Shown here: one piece after another, positions 25,087 to 33,375 of the stretch | How the letters are laid out: each line of letters begins with the position of its first letter | Numbering within the stretch: the first letter of the stretch is position 1 | Origin: an uncultured Ruminococcus sp. | GTDB taxonomy: Bacteria > Bacillota > Clostridia > Oscillospirales > Ruminococcaceae | NCBI RefSeq assembly: GCF_934476685.1 | Contig: NZ_CAKSNX010000002.1 | Span: forward strand, 62,001-126,000 | Reading direction: 5' to 3' | Length of the DNA stretch: 64,000 bases | Made by a program: the position numbers and the translations under genes | Notes under the pieces: model-generated | Database searches by the model: none | What the model was told of the DNA's origin: nothing | Seen by the model: only the letters and a program-made list of their open reading frames with translations

Positions 25087-25786
25087 TGAATATCACCTCT
25101 ATATCATGGGGCAACAAAAATTCTCTCACCGTCTGCACAGCGATCTCCGCCGCCTTATCCTGCGGAAAGCCAAACACACCTGTGGAAATACAACAGAACG
25201 CAATGCTTTTTATTCCGCTTTGTACTGCAAGTTCAAGACAACTCTGATAACAGCTTTTCAGCAGTTCGCAGTGCTTTTCTGTCAGTCTGCCCTGCACTAT
25301 CGGTCCGACTGTATGGATAACATATTGGCATGGCAGATCGTATGCAGGAGTGATTTTAGCTGTACCTGTCGGTTCTTCATGTCCCTGTGCTTTCATTATC
25401 TCCGCACATTTCAGCCGCAGGCGAACGCCTGCAAAGGTGTGGATACAGTTGTCTATACAGTTGTGGCAAGGGTGATAGCACCCTGTCATTCCTGAATTTG
25501 CGGCATTAACTATCGCATCGCATTTCAGCGTTGTGATGTCACCTTTCCAAAGATAAATATTTTCCTCAACAGGTTGTAAGTCGGCAATGTCGGTAATTCC
25601 TTTCCGTGTCGTCATCTTTTGCAGAAATTCGTCCTCGGCTTTGAGATATTCCGCAGAAATTTTCTTTGCAGGGCGGATATTAACCAAACTGCGGTAAAGG
25701 TCAAATTGCTCTTTTTCAGAAGTCGGAATAGTGATGTCCTTGTACCTTGTATCTTCATTCAATAAATATTCTATAAGCTTTTTCAT
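25037..25786 (-). CDS. Zinc-containing macrodomain ADP-ribosyl hydrolase
   Basis: 249 residues. An N-terminal helical extension (residues 1-75) is followed by the macrodomain: GDITTLKCDAIVNAANSGM, the Cys/His-rich loop CYHPCHNCIDNCIHTFAG that marks zinc macrodomains of the SirTM-linked class, YVIHTVGPI and FCCISTGVFGFP. It should remove ADP-ribose added by the neighbouring SirTM, making a reversible switch. The gene overlaps the SirTM gene by 50 bases and follows the DUF1848 gene by 21 bases. SD AAAGAGA is modest. Confidence 0.9.
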   Translation of the reverse strand: MKKLIEYLLNEDTRYKDITIPTSEKEQFDLYRSLVNIRPAKKISAEYLKAEDEFLQKMTTRKGITDIADLQPVEENIYLWKGDITTLKCDAIVNAANSGMTGCYHPCHNCIDNCIHTFAGVRLRLKCAEIMKAQGHEEPTGTAKITPAYDLPCQYVIHTVGPIVQGRLTEKHCELLKSCYQSCLELAVQSGIKSIAFCCISTGVFGFPQDKAAEIAVQTVREFLLPHDIEVIFNVFTEKDYKIYSRLLG

Positions 25787-25807
25787 GATCTCTTTGATTT
25801 CTCTTTC

Positions 25808-26731
25808 CTAAAATAAACTGAGCTGACCGTCTATATAGCTGTACTGTTCAGCTTGTCTGATAATATCGTCAGGCATTTGACCGCCTATCAGAAATGGTGA
25901 CATAGGATCGTGCCGAGCCATATTTCGCTTTACAGAACTGACATCTGCATTTGCATAACAGTATCGGCAAAAATGTCCGCAGGAGTTGTATGCCCCTATA
26001 TCTGTTCCAAAAAAGCAGTTGCATTCACGCTGAGATTTTCTTTTGGGCATTTTAAGCGAAATGTCTAAAGCCTTTTCATAAACCTTTTGATTTAAACAGC
26101 CGCTCATATCTATACCATAATCTGCAAGGGCAGAACTTTCGTGACAGCCTTTGACAGTAATGCCGTATTTTCTGCCTATCTCAGCAAAAGCTTTTGATAT
26201 GGTGATCTGTTCGTTTTTTGTAACATTTCGTATTTCGGGAGCATTGCGATTTACTTTTTCGTAAAGGTCAACAAAACTGATAATACAAGTTTCCGTACAG
26301 CCTGCAAGCTGTGACGCTGTTTTTTCAAAAGCTGAGATATGATATTCCACAGAATATTTGCCATTGACTATGATTGGGTCATATCTCCAGCCCATTGAAT
26401 TTATCCCGACGATTTTTGAAAGCTGCTGAAAGCAATTTATTACAAAGTCCTTATCGGGAACATTCGGCTCAAGGTCTTTGCCGTAGGGAGTGATGGTGAC
26501 GAACCAGTATTGCCCATACTTTTTCAGCTTTTCCATATGCTTTATCATAGGATAAGGATTTTTCGTGCAGAAAGCTATAAGGTCAACAACGTCAGGGTTT
26601 ATCTCATATCGTGTTACCAACTCTTGATGATAGGGATTTCGCACCAGCACATAACCCTCTTTTATTCTGTTCATAAACCATTCTGAGTAGAATGCAGGGA
26701 TATCTGTTCTCATTCCTGTTTGTAAGATCAT
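25808..26731 (-). CDS. DUF1848-family Cys-rich protein
   Basis: 307 residues. The N-terminal half reads QTGMRTDIPAFYSEWFMNR and VRNPYHQELVTRYEINPDVV, with FCTKNPYPMI, WFVTITPYG and GWRYDPII, a pattern of the DUF1848 family resembling a radical-SAM-like barrel. The C-terminus carries cysteines in CNCFFGTDIGAYNSCGHF and CRYCYAN, likely an iron-sulfur site. Its biochemical role is not known to me. It is first in an operon with the macrodomain and SirTM genes, so it may act on or supply the ADP-ribosylated partner. Its promoter overlaps a LexA-like box. Confidence 0.8.
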   Translation of the reverse strand: MILQTGMRTDIPAFYSEWFMNRIKEGYVLVRNPYHQELVTRYEINPDVVDLIAFCTKNPYPMIKHMEKLKKYGQYWFVTITPYGKDLEPNVPDKDFVINCFQQLSKIVGINSMGWRYDPIIVNGKYSVEYHISAFEKTASQLAGCTETCIISFVDLYEKVNRNAPEIRNVTKNEQITISKAFAEIGRKYGITVKGCHESSALADYGIDMSGCLNQKVYEKALDISLKMPKRKSQRECNCFFGTDIGAYNSCGHFCRYCYANADVSSVKRNMARHDPMSPFLIGGQMPDDIIRQAEQYSYIDGQLSLF

Positions 26732-26776
26732 AGTATTATCTCTCCCGCAGAGCTTTTTATAATAAAAAGAACATGA

Positions 26777-26826
26777 CGAACAATAGTTCTATCTGATATT
26801 ATACGATTTTCCTACTCATTTGTCAA
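26777..26826 (-). promoter_or_regulatory. Promoter with LexA-like box, DUF1848-macro-SirTM operon
   Basis: On the minus strand TTGACA (26821-26826), 17 bases, TATAAT (26798-26803). The inverted repeat CGAACAATAGTTCT (26777-26790 in plus-strand order), GAAC-N4-GTTC, lies just downstream of the -10 where RNA synthesis would begin. The spacing fits a repressor site and resembles Gram-positive SOS boxes. Confidence 0.55.
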
Positions 26827-26832
26827 CACATA

Positions 26833-26862
26833 CAGGGATTGCCGACATTGACAATCCCTGTG
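26833..26862. terminator. Hairpin after the MBL-like gene
   Basis: ACAGGGATTG pairs with CAATCCCTGT around a ten-base loop. No long T run is present on either strand, so termination is likely but weak. Confidence 0.5.
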
Positions 26863-26876
26863 TTTGCTATGCTTGA

Positions 26877-27668
26877 TTATTCAAAGAAAAATCCTGCTGT
26901 CATATCAAGATAGTTTCCGCCGCTGTAATCAGGATACTTTTTCTGTACCTCTGCCTTGAAAGCTTCTGCATTATCGCAGTTTGCGGCAATTTCTTTCAGA
27001 TTTTCAAGATAGTCGATCTTAGTCTGAGCGTCCTTAAGATCCTCAGGTGTGTAGTGTGAAGTGAGGATAAGATCATAACCCTTTGCAATGTAATCATTGA
27101 GCTGAGCCTTGATAGCATCTGCGTGACCTGCACCTGCAACGATAGAGTGGCAGTCATGACCGAGCATATGAGTGTATACAGCATTGATCTCAGGGATCTC
27201 GATATCGAATGCCTCATCAGTCTGCTTAATGATAAAGTCGATTCCGCCGATAGTTACCTTGCCTTCTTCAATAACATTTGTTATCTTGTGTACGGACTTG
27301 TCAAAGATGTCGCCGAAAGCATTTGTGAAGTTGTTTATAAGAGCCTTTCCGCCGCCGTTTTCTGAATATTCAACGGCATTCTGAGTTGCATATTTCGGAA
27401 CGTCAGGCAGAAACTCTGCACCTGCACCGTGATATGCAACGAGCATACCCTCGACCTTAAGGTCTTTCAGATACTCTGTAAGTTCCTTGATGTTATCGAA
27501 AAAGCATGGAGATTCAATGATAACTGCTTTTCCGTTTTTCTCAACGATAAATACCTCATTATCAATAAAGTCGTTGGTCTTGTAAGCGTGGAGCTTTATG
27601 CCGCCGAAATCATAAACGTTAACTTCGCCCTTTGCAAGCTTAACAGCTGTAAATGTGTTCTTATTCAT
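26877..27668 (-). CDS. Metallo-beta-lactamase-like protein, metal site degenerate
   Basis: 263 residues with the general shape of an MBL-fold protein: two beta halves, LHAYKTNDFIDNEVFIVEKNGKAVIIE at the start and VYTHMLGHDCHSIVAG later. The HxHxDH metal motif expected after AVIIE is replaced by VAYHGAGAEFLP, so it may not bind two metals or may be inactive. It is separated from a divergent HxlR regulator by about 270 bases, a common arrangement in which HxlR controls an adjacent oxidoreductase or hydrolase. SD AGGAGGAA. Confidence 0.7.
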   Translation of the reverse strand: MNKNTFTAVKLAKGEVNVYDFGGIKLHAYKTNDFIDNEVFIVEKNGKAVIIESPCFFDNIKELTEYLKDLKVEGMLVAYHGAGAEFLPDVPKYATQNAVEYSENGGGKALINNFTNAFGDIFDKSVHKITNVIEEGKVTIGGIDFIIKQTDEAFDIEIPEINAVYTHMLGHDCHSIVAGAGHADAIKAQLNDYIAKGYDLILTSHYTPEDLKDAQTKIDYLENLKEIAANCDNAEAFKAEVQKKYPDYSGGNYLDMTAGFFFE

Positions 27669-27935
27669 AGTAATATTCCTCCTGAAAGTTGTATTTATTT
27701 TAACTGGCTTTTGGGAAGAACAAGCGCTTGATCTCTTTCCTTGATCCTATGATAACACAGCTTTGACTTCTTGTAAAGTAGGCACTTTTTTGTGGTATAG
27801 TTACCTCAAAGTAACTAATGCGCTGTTTCGGGAGAAATTTGCAAAAAAATTTTTTTATTGATTTTTTATCCCGAATATGCTAAAATGTATCTGAAAGCAT
27901 ATTGCTTACTTTTTGATACTAAAGGAGCTGACTTT

Positions 27936-28259
27936 ATGATAAACAAAGCAGAACTTCCAGCCTGCCCTGTGGAAACTACATTGATGCTTATAGGGGATAA
28001 GTGGAAGGTACTTATCCTGCGTGATCTGAAAGAAGGAACAAAACGTTTCGGCGAACTGAAAAAATCAGTAACGGGTATATCGCAAAAGGTGCTGACCTCC
28101 AATCTCCGTGATATGGAGGAAAACGGCTTGCTTACAAGAGCGGTTTTTCCCGAAGTGCCTCCTAGAGTCGAATATACTCTTACAGAACTGGGACACAGTA
28201 TGGAACCTATTCTTGACGCTATGGCAAAATGGGGTACAGAGTATAAAAAAGGTTTGTAG
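27936..28259 (+). CDS. HxlR-family transcriptional regulator
   Basis: 107 residues, a single winged-helix domain with the family motif CPVETTLMLIGDKWKVLILRDL, then RFGELKKSVTGISQKVLTSNLRDMEENGL and the wing VPPRVEYTLTELG. The ATG at 27936 has SD AAAGGAG; frames extending upstream have no supported start. The Cys in the N-terminal CPV position is usual and in some HxlR members senses redox or electrophiles. The likely target is the divergent MBL-like gene. Confidence 0.92.
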   Translation: MINKAELPACPVETTLMLIGDKWKVLILRDLKEGTKRFGELKKSVTGISQKVLTSNLRDMEENGLLTRAVFPEVPPRVEYTLTELGHSMEPILDAMAKWGTEYKKGL

Positions 28260-28375
28260 TACGGACCGACTATATTTTGATAGTAAGACAATATTAACTT
28301 ATGAACATTATTTTATACCAATGATATATGCCGCAGAATAAGATAAAAAGTAATAATTTTATACTTGCAAGACGA

Positions 28376-28405
28376 TTGACAAAATACTCCTGTTGATGAT
28401 ATAAT
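28376..28405 (+). promoter_or_regulatory. Promoter of the membrane protein gene
   Basis: TTGACA (28376-28381), 18 bases, TATAAT (28400-28405). Confidence 0.6.
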
Positions 28406-28445
28406 ATAAAAAAATGAACATATTATCAGGGGGATAATTGGTATC

Positions 28446-29060
28446 ATGATAAAAGTATTTTTTGTTCTGGATATCATCGGACATATTCTGTGCGGTATAT
28501 CGGATTGCCTGCTGACATACGCTCCGAACGGAAAGGTGAATTTGACAGATTTTAAGGATTATGAAAAATCCAGCGTTTCTTTTAAAGGAATGCCGCTTAA
28601 AAATCTGACTATTGCAATGCTGCTGGGCGTTATAGCAATGACTATGGAGCTTTTTGGCTATCTGGCGATATGCGACTGGATAAAGGACTATTCTCCCAAT
28701 GCCTACTGGGTAATGTATGTGTCTGCACTTGTAATGTTTATCTCGCTTCCGCTGCATCATCTTTTCTGCTGTCTGTGCGAGTGGTTTTTCGTCAAGCTCG
28801 GTTTAACGAAAGAGGCTTTGAATGCGGTGTGGGATTTCTTTAAATCAACCGCATACACAATGTATATCGGCTATATAGCCATGATAGTTTTTTCCGCCGC
28901 TTTCCTTATAGCCGTTGTAACGGGGCATACTCCTATGCCGAGGTGGGGCTGCATATTCAATCTCCTGCCGCTTGCAGTGGTTATCCTGCCGACCAAGCTG
29001 CCTGCCAAAGCAAACGTGATCGGTGCGCTGATGTTTGCAGGTCTGCTGTTTCTTGTATAA
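28446..29060 (+). CDS. Six-span membrane protein, unknown function
   Basis: 204 residues. Hydrophobic segments lie at about 3-22, 55-77, 90-112, 138-165 and 172-203, with a soluble loop (residues 23-52) between the first two. No catalytic motif is visible apart from a Cys pair in HHLFCCLCEWF. It is probably an integral inner-membrane protein. It stands alone between the HxlR gene and a bidirectional terminator and has its own promoter. The AGGGGG upstream is 15 bases from the ATG, so the start is less certain. Confidence 0.6.
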   Translation: MIKVFFVLDIIGHILCGISDCLLTYAPNGKVNLTDFKDYEKSSVSFKGMPLKNLTIAMLLGVIAMTMELFGYLAICDWIKDYSPNAYWVMYVSALVMFISLPLHHLFCCLCEWFFVKLGLTKEALNAVWDFFKSTAYTMYIGYIAMIVFSAAFLIAVVTGHTPMPRWGCIFNLLPLAVVILPTKLPAKANVIGALMFAGLLFLV

Positions 29061-29067
29061 TTGCATA

Positions 29068-29113
29068 AAAAAGATCTCCGAAACTGCTTTGTGTGTTCGG
29101 AGATCCTTTTTTA
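29068..29113. terminator. Bidirectional terminator
   Basis: AAAAAAGATCTCCGAA pairs with TTCGGAGATCCTTTTTT between two convergent genes. Confidence 0.85.
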
Positions 29114-29130
29114 TTTCAGTTGTTTGTTTT

Positions 29131-30228
29131 TTACTTTCCGAGAGCTATTTTGCCCATAGCGTCAGTCTGCATGATAGCGTCGTAAAGTTCGACAGGCTGT
29201 ACATCGCCTGCAAGGTTGTGGATAGTTTCTCCCTCAACGCAAGCATTTTTAGCAATGATCTCAACCTGTTCAGGTGTTGTTACACCGATCTCTTCAAGAG
29301 TTACAGGAAGTCCTACTTCAAGACAGAAATCCTGTACTTCCTTGAATTCTTCCTTAGTTGCACCCTCAAGAACAAGCTGAACGAGTGTACCGAGCGCAAC
29401 GCAGCAGCCGTGATCTGCATGAGCTATTCCAAGGGAAGTAACGCCATTGTAGAATGAATGTGCAGCAGCGCAGTTTACATTGTCTGCACCAACTCCTGAA
29501 AGATAAACGTTTGCCTCAATGATGTTTTCAAGGGCAGGCGTTACAGCGTGTACCTTGCAAGCCTCAACAGCCTGCTTGCCGTATGTACGCAGAGTGTCAT
29601 AGCAAAGACGTGCAAGTGCCTGTCCTGCTCTTGTGATACCTGTGCCTTCAAGGCTTGCGGACTCTGTGCGGATAGATGCACGTCCCTCAAAATATGTACC
29701 GAGAGCGTCGCCCATTCCTGCAATAAGGAATTTTACAGGAGCGTTTGCAATAACTGTGCAGTCTACCATTACAGCGTCAGGGTTGGTAGGGTAGAAGAGG
29801 TATTTATCAAAGCTGTGATCGTCATTGTATATTACTGAAAGACCTGTACATGGAGCGTCGGTAGCAGCTACGGTAGGAACGATAACTATATGCTTTCCTG
29901 TGTAATATGCAGTTGCCTTTGCGGTATCAACAGCGCTTCCGCCGCCGACTGCAACTACTGTGTCGATCTTGTCTTCATTTACGATAGCCTCCATTTTTGC
30001 GATCTCGCCCTTGCTGGATACACCGCCGAAGATCTCATAGCGTCTGTAATCGTCCAGATCGCCGAAACTTTTCTCTATCTTATCGTGGCATGCTTTGTAA
30101 CCGCTGTTGGAACAGACAAACAGCCATCTTTTTCCCATATATCCCATTTCCTCGTGGAACTTCAGAAGAGCATCTCTTCCCTGTACATATTTGAGCGGTT
30201 CACGCATCGCTCTTAGTCTTCCCATCAT
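29131..30228 (-). CDS. gldA: Glycerol dehydrogenase (iron-containing ADH family)
   Basis: 365 residues. NAD-dependent oxidation of glycerol to dihydroxyacetone or the reverse. Motifs: VVAVGGGSAVDTAKA (nucleotide loop), VPTVAATDAPCTGLSVIY, the metal ligands in GMGDALGTYFEGR, and the two His of AAAHSFYNGVTSLGIAHADHG. The length is normal. The SD GGAGGT lies upstream of ATG 30228. It is a single gene, ended by the bidirectional terminator. Glycerol-1-phosphate dehydrogenase is an alternative within the superfamily, but these motifs fit GldA better. Confidence 0.88.
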   Translation of the reverse strand: MMGRLRAMREPLKYVQGRDALLKFHEEMGYMGKRWLFVCSNSGYKACHDKIEKSFGDLDDYRRYEIFGGVSSKGEIAKMEAIVNEDKIDTVVAVGGGSAVDTAKATAYYTGKHIVIVPTVAATDAPCTGLSVIYNDDHSFDKYLFYPTNPDAVMVDCTVIANAPVKFLIAGMGDALGTYFEGRASIRTESASLEGTGITRAGQALARLCYDTLRTYGKQAVEACKVHAVTPALENIIEANVYLSGVGADNVNCAAAHSFYNGVTSLGIAHADHGCCVALGTLVQLVLEGATKEEFKEVQDFCLEVGLPVTLEEIGVTTPEQVEIIAKNACVEGETIHNLAGDVQPVELYDAIMQTDAMGKIALGK

Positions 30229-30465
30229 AAAACATTACCTCCAATTTAAGTTTTATATTTATGAACACGCAACATAATGTTCCGAATTCTAAGATGATTA
30301 TAGCACTTTGTCTGAATTATAAAAGCAGGAAATATTTAATGTTTTATGAATATATATTGATTTTTTTAATTGTAATAAATATATTGAATTATGTTGTATG
30401 TGCTTGTGTTATAGCATACAAAGCGTATGCTGATTGTATACTATCCACAATAGAAAAAGCCTATC
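30229..30465. other. AT-rich intergenic region
   Basis: No gene is seen. An inverted repeat AGCATAC-N5-GTATGCT at 30413-30431 lies downstream of the HIRAN gene and may be its transcript end. Confidence 0.4.
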
Positions 30466-30921
30466 TTATCCTTTAAATCCTATCGCCTGTTTTTGTTTTG
30501 CTGTGCGTTTTCTTGTCTTGGGTTTGATACGCTCCTCAGGTTCGGATTCAGAAATTTCATCATCATAGTCGTCTATGCCCTCTACCTCGTCCCTGTCCAG
30601 CACTTCCGCTATGGCAGAGGAGTGAGTAACGAACATTACTCTTGCGTAGGTGTATCCTTTGAATTTGTCATATAACCTGCCTGCACTGCAAGTACCTGAA
30701 TATACAGTTGATGTGCTGTTTGCAACATATCCTATCCTGTCGATAAATGGGAGTACGACGGCTATCGCCTCGCTGTCATATTCGTTATCTTTGTCCTTGA
30801 CAAGTCTGAATATCCTTCCTATCTCAAAAGGCTTTTTTCCGTAGTAGTGATTTATGCCTGTGATAGTTACATAATAGGTGTCCTCCATAAAGCTGACCGT
30901 CCTTTCGTTTATTATTTTCAT
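30466..30921 (-). CDS. HIRAN-domain protein
   Basis: 151 residues. The N-terminal 110 form a HIRAN fold: YYVTITGINHYYGKKPFEIG, LVKDKDNEYDSEAIAVVLPF and RIGYVANSTSTV. HIRAN domains bind DNA ends and are found alone or fused to helicases. The C-terminal 40 residues are acidic (DRDEVEGIDDYDDEISESE) then basic (KTRKRTAKQKQ). I chose ATG 30921 because GAGGG precedes it by five bases; the frame opens 11 codons earlier without an SD, and a later ATG (MEDTYY) also has AAAGGA. Confidence 0.82.
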   Translation of the reverse strand: MKIINERTVSFMEDTYYVTITGINHYYGKKPFEIGRIFRLVKDKDNEYDSEAIAVVLPFIDRIGYVANSTSTVYSGTCSAGRLYDKFKGYTYARVMFVTHSSAIAEVLDRDEVEGIDDYDDEISESEPEERIKPKTRKRTAKQKQAIGFKG

Positions 30922-31005
30922 TGTTTCCCTCAGCGTGACTACATTATAGCACATACTAAAATATTTGTGGTAACTTTTTTTGGACAGTTAAAACTTTTTT
31001 GCATA

Positions 31006-31046
31006 AAAAAGACTTCATACCGCTGTGAAACAGTATGAAGTCAGAA
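31006..31046. terminator. Terminator of the mannanase gene
   Basis: GACTTCATAC pairs with GTATGAAGTC around a 12-base loop, flanked by A runs on one side and T runs on the minus strand. Confidence 0.85.
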
Positions 31047-31058
31047 AAAAATCTTAGA

Positions 31059-33002
31059 TTACCAGCAGTAGCATACAGAGTAGATCGTTACTGTGCCGTT
31101 TGCTGCGCCTGCGTGGATCTGATCCAGCTTTCCGCCGAAATCGGAAGTGCCGAATGCTGACTTGCAGTTGTTGTAAGAATACTTTGCGTAGTAGTGTCCG
31201 TTTGCTGTGCCTGTTTCGCTTGGTGAGACTTTTGCCCACTCTGCTCCGCCTGACCAGCTCTGAAGAACAAATTCTACCTGATTCTGTGTTCCTGAGTATT
31301 CAACGTAGAAGTAGCCGTTTGACTGAATGTCATATGCGTTGAATCCACCGCCATTCTTTGAAGTCATTGCTGAAACAGCCTGACCCCATGCTGATGCTGT
31401 TGAAGAACCCCAGAAGATCGACTTGTAATTGCTGCCTGAGCTGCTTGAAGAAGATGATCCTGATGAAGATGAGGAAGAACCTGATGTTGATTCAAGATAC
31501 CAAAGCTGGCACTTTCCGCCCCAGTAGCTCCACTGGTCAATATTTGCTCCGTCAGCTGTGCTCTGTCCGTAAACATCAAGGCATGAGTAGCAGTCTGAGA
31601 TCTTTGTCTTGATAGCATAAGCGTCGCCGATCTTTACAAGCTGGAACTTCTGACAGTCACCGCCGTGATACTGCCACTGGTTGATGTTAGCGCCGTTGTC
31701 CCTGCTCCAGTTGTATACGTCAAGACAGCTCTTGTAATTTGATGCGCCTGTGTAAATAGTGTAATAGCCGTTTCCGTCGCTTACAAGCTTGAACTTCTGA
31801 TTGTTTCCGCCTGTACCGCTGTACTGCTGAACGTTTGTGCCGTTGTCAGCCTTTGCCTTGTATACGTCAAGATACTTGCCGCTGAGTGCGCTCTTGATGT
31901 AATATGTTCCGTCAAGTCCGAGAACTCCGTCGTTGGAATCTGTTGAAGTTCCTGAAGATGAACCGCCTGATGAAGAACCGCCGGAAGAACTTCCTGAACT
32001 GCTGTAAACTGAGCAGGTCTTAGAAGTTGCCTTTATTCCGTTTGAGCCGTTGATAAGTGTGTTTCCCCATGAGGAAAGGCTTGAACCGTCCCATGAGTTT
32101 GCAATGTCGAGGTAGCTCATGTCAGAGTTGTTGCCCTTCCATGACCAGCCAAGATAGCCTACGCCCTTGTTTGTGCAGTAGCTCATGATAGTAGCCTCAT
32201 CAACGTCGCCGTTTGTGTGCTGACCGCCGAACTCGCCGATAACAACAGGCACACCGATGTTGAGTGCGTTATCAATGTTGTTTCTTACAGTTGATGCGTT
32301 TCCGCCTGCGTATTCATACATATGAATGGAGAATACTGTGTTCTTCTGTGAGTCTGCGTTGAAAACAGACTTACCGTAATCCTTGATACTGTCAGGATAC
32401 TGTCCCCAGCCTGCGCAGTCTACCATAAGCATATTTGTAATGCCTGCGTTTCTTACAGACTTGATAGCAGACTTGTAGCCGTCAGCCCATGCGCTTCCGT
32501 TCCATGTGCCGTACCACTCGTTTGCGATGTTTACGATAACATATTTCTCAGTACCGCTGAGAACGCTCTTCATTTCCTTCCAGTAGTCAACGCACTTGTT
32601 GAGATCATAAGTGCTGTCGCTGCCTGTTGCGTCATGTACTTCGAGAATGCATATCAGCTTGTTTGACTTGCACCAGCTGATGATGTTCTTTACTTCCTGT
32701 GCGCTTGTTTTTGTGTACTTTGAGCCGTTTGCAAGTACGACTCTTACGGTATTTGCGCCGTTGTTTGCAGCGCCCTTGATAGAAGTTTCGGTCTTGTCTG
32801 TGTACCATGCATGAGCAATGTTCACGCCACGCATAACGAACTTGTTTCCGTTAGCGTCATAGATGCTAGTACCGCTTACATAAAACCCTGATGCCGCCTC
32901 TGCGGTCGGTGTTGTCATAAAACCGAAGCAGGTTATTACGGCAAACATTACAGCAACAAAAGTCTGTAATGCCTTTGCAGAAAAAGTTTTGTTCTGTACC
33001 AT
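31059..33002 (-). CDS. Secreted GH5 beta-mannanase with RICIN-type CBM13 and C-terminal CBM
   Basis: 647 residues. Signal peptide 1-37 ending AEAASG. GH5 catalytic domain about 38-330: MRGVNIAHAWYTDK, LEVHDATGSD, IVNIANEWYGTW (acid/base Glu), FSIHMYEYAGG and VIGEFGGQHTNG (nucleophile Glu), matching subfamily 8 mannanases of the Bacillus type. A Ser/Gly linker leads to a three-lobe RICIN/CBM13 module (about 365-500; three QW-type repeats), a second Ser linker, and a C-terminal module (about 525-647) resembling a Ruminococcus CBM. There is no dockerin, so it is a free secreted enzyme for mannan or glucomannan. Confidence 0.9.
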   Translation of the reverse strand: MVQNKTFSAKALQTFVAVMFAVITCFGFMTTPTAEAASGFYVSGTSIYDANGNKFVMRGVNIAHAWYTDKTETSIKGAANNGANTVRVVLANGSKYTKTSAQEVKNIISWCKSNKLICILEVHDATGSDSTYDLNKCVDYWKEMKSVLSGTEKYVIVNIANEWYGTWNGSAWADGYKSAIKSVRNAGITNMLMVDCAGWGQYPDSIKDYGKSVFNADSQKNTVFSIHMYEYAGGNASTVRNNIDNALNIGVPVVIGEFGGQHTNGDVDEATIMSYCTNKGVGYLGWSWKGNNSDMSYLDIANSWDGSSLSSWGNTLINGSNGIKATSKTCSVYSSSGSSSGGSSSGGSSSGTSTDSNDGVLGLDGTYYIKSALSGKYLDVYKAKADNGTNVQQYSGTGGNNQKFKLVSDGNGYYTIYTGASNYKSCLDVYNWSRDNGANINQWQYHGGDCQKFQLVKIGDAYAIKTKISDCYSCLDVYGQSTADGANIDQWSYWGGKCQLWYLESTSGSSSSSSGSSSSSSSGSNYKSIFWGSSTASAWGQAVSAMTSKNGGGFNAYDIQSNGYFYVEYSGTQNQVEFVLQSWSGGAEWAKVSPSETGTANGHYYAKYSYNNCKSAFGTSDFGGKLDQIHAGAANGTVTIYSVCYCW

Positions 33003-33102
33003 AAAAAGCTCCTCTTATCCAATTAATTTTTAAATACCGGTATTCTAAGTCAGCACCTTATTATCCTCGTGCATTGCTGCCTTAACTCTGTCAACATAAA
33101 AC

Positions 33103-33158
33103 ATTATATTATTAAAAGTTAAAAAAGTCAACTAGAATATTTAAGTAAAACGTTTACA
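33103..33158 (-). promoter_or_regulatory. Mannanase promoter and upstream LacI/CcpA-like site
   Basis: Minus strand TTGACT (33126-33131), 17 bases, TATAAT (33103-33108). Upstream at 33145-33158 is TGTAAACGTTTTAC, a cre-like near-palindrome. A leader of about 90 bases precedes the ATG. Confidence 0.55.
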
Positions 33159-33305
33159 TAAATAATTTTCGTATTTTAGCATAATTTTTCGTAGATTAAT
33201 TGAATAAAATGACTAATTTTTATCACATATGCAGTATAATATGTTGTATGTGCACAAAACGTAGCTTTAAAATTTCAGAAAATCAAGAAACTTTTTGAAA
33301 CAAAA

Positions 33306-33341
33306 ATCGGTATATACGCTGCGTTGAGCATATATACCGAT
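33306..33341 (-). terminator. Terminator of the pot operon
   Basis: TCGGTATATA pairs with TATATACCGA; on the minus strand TTTTTG follows. It lies 35 bases after the potD stop. Confidence 0.75.
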
Positions 33342-33375
33342 ATAAAATTTCCTTTATATTAAATCTACCGAGCCG

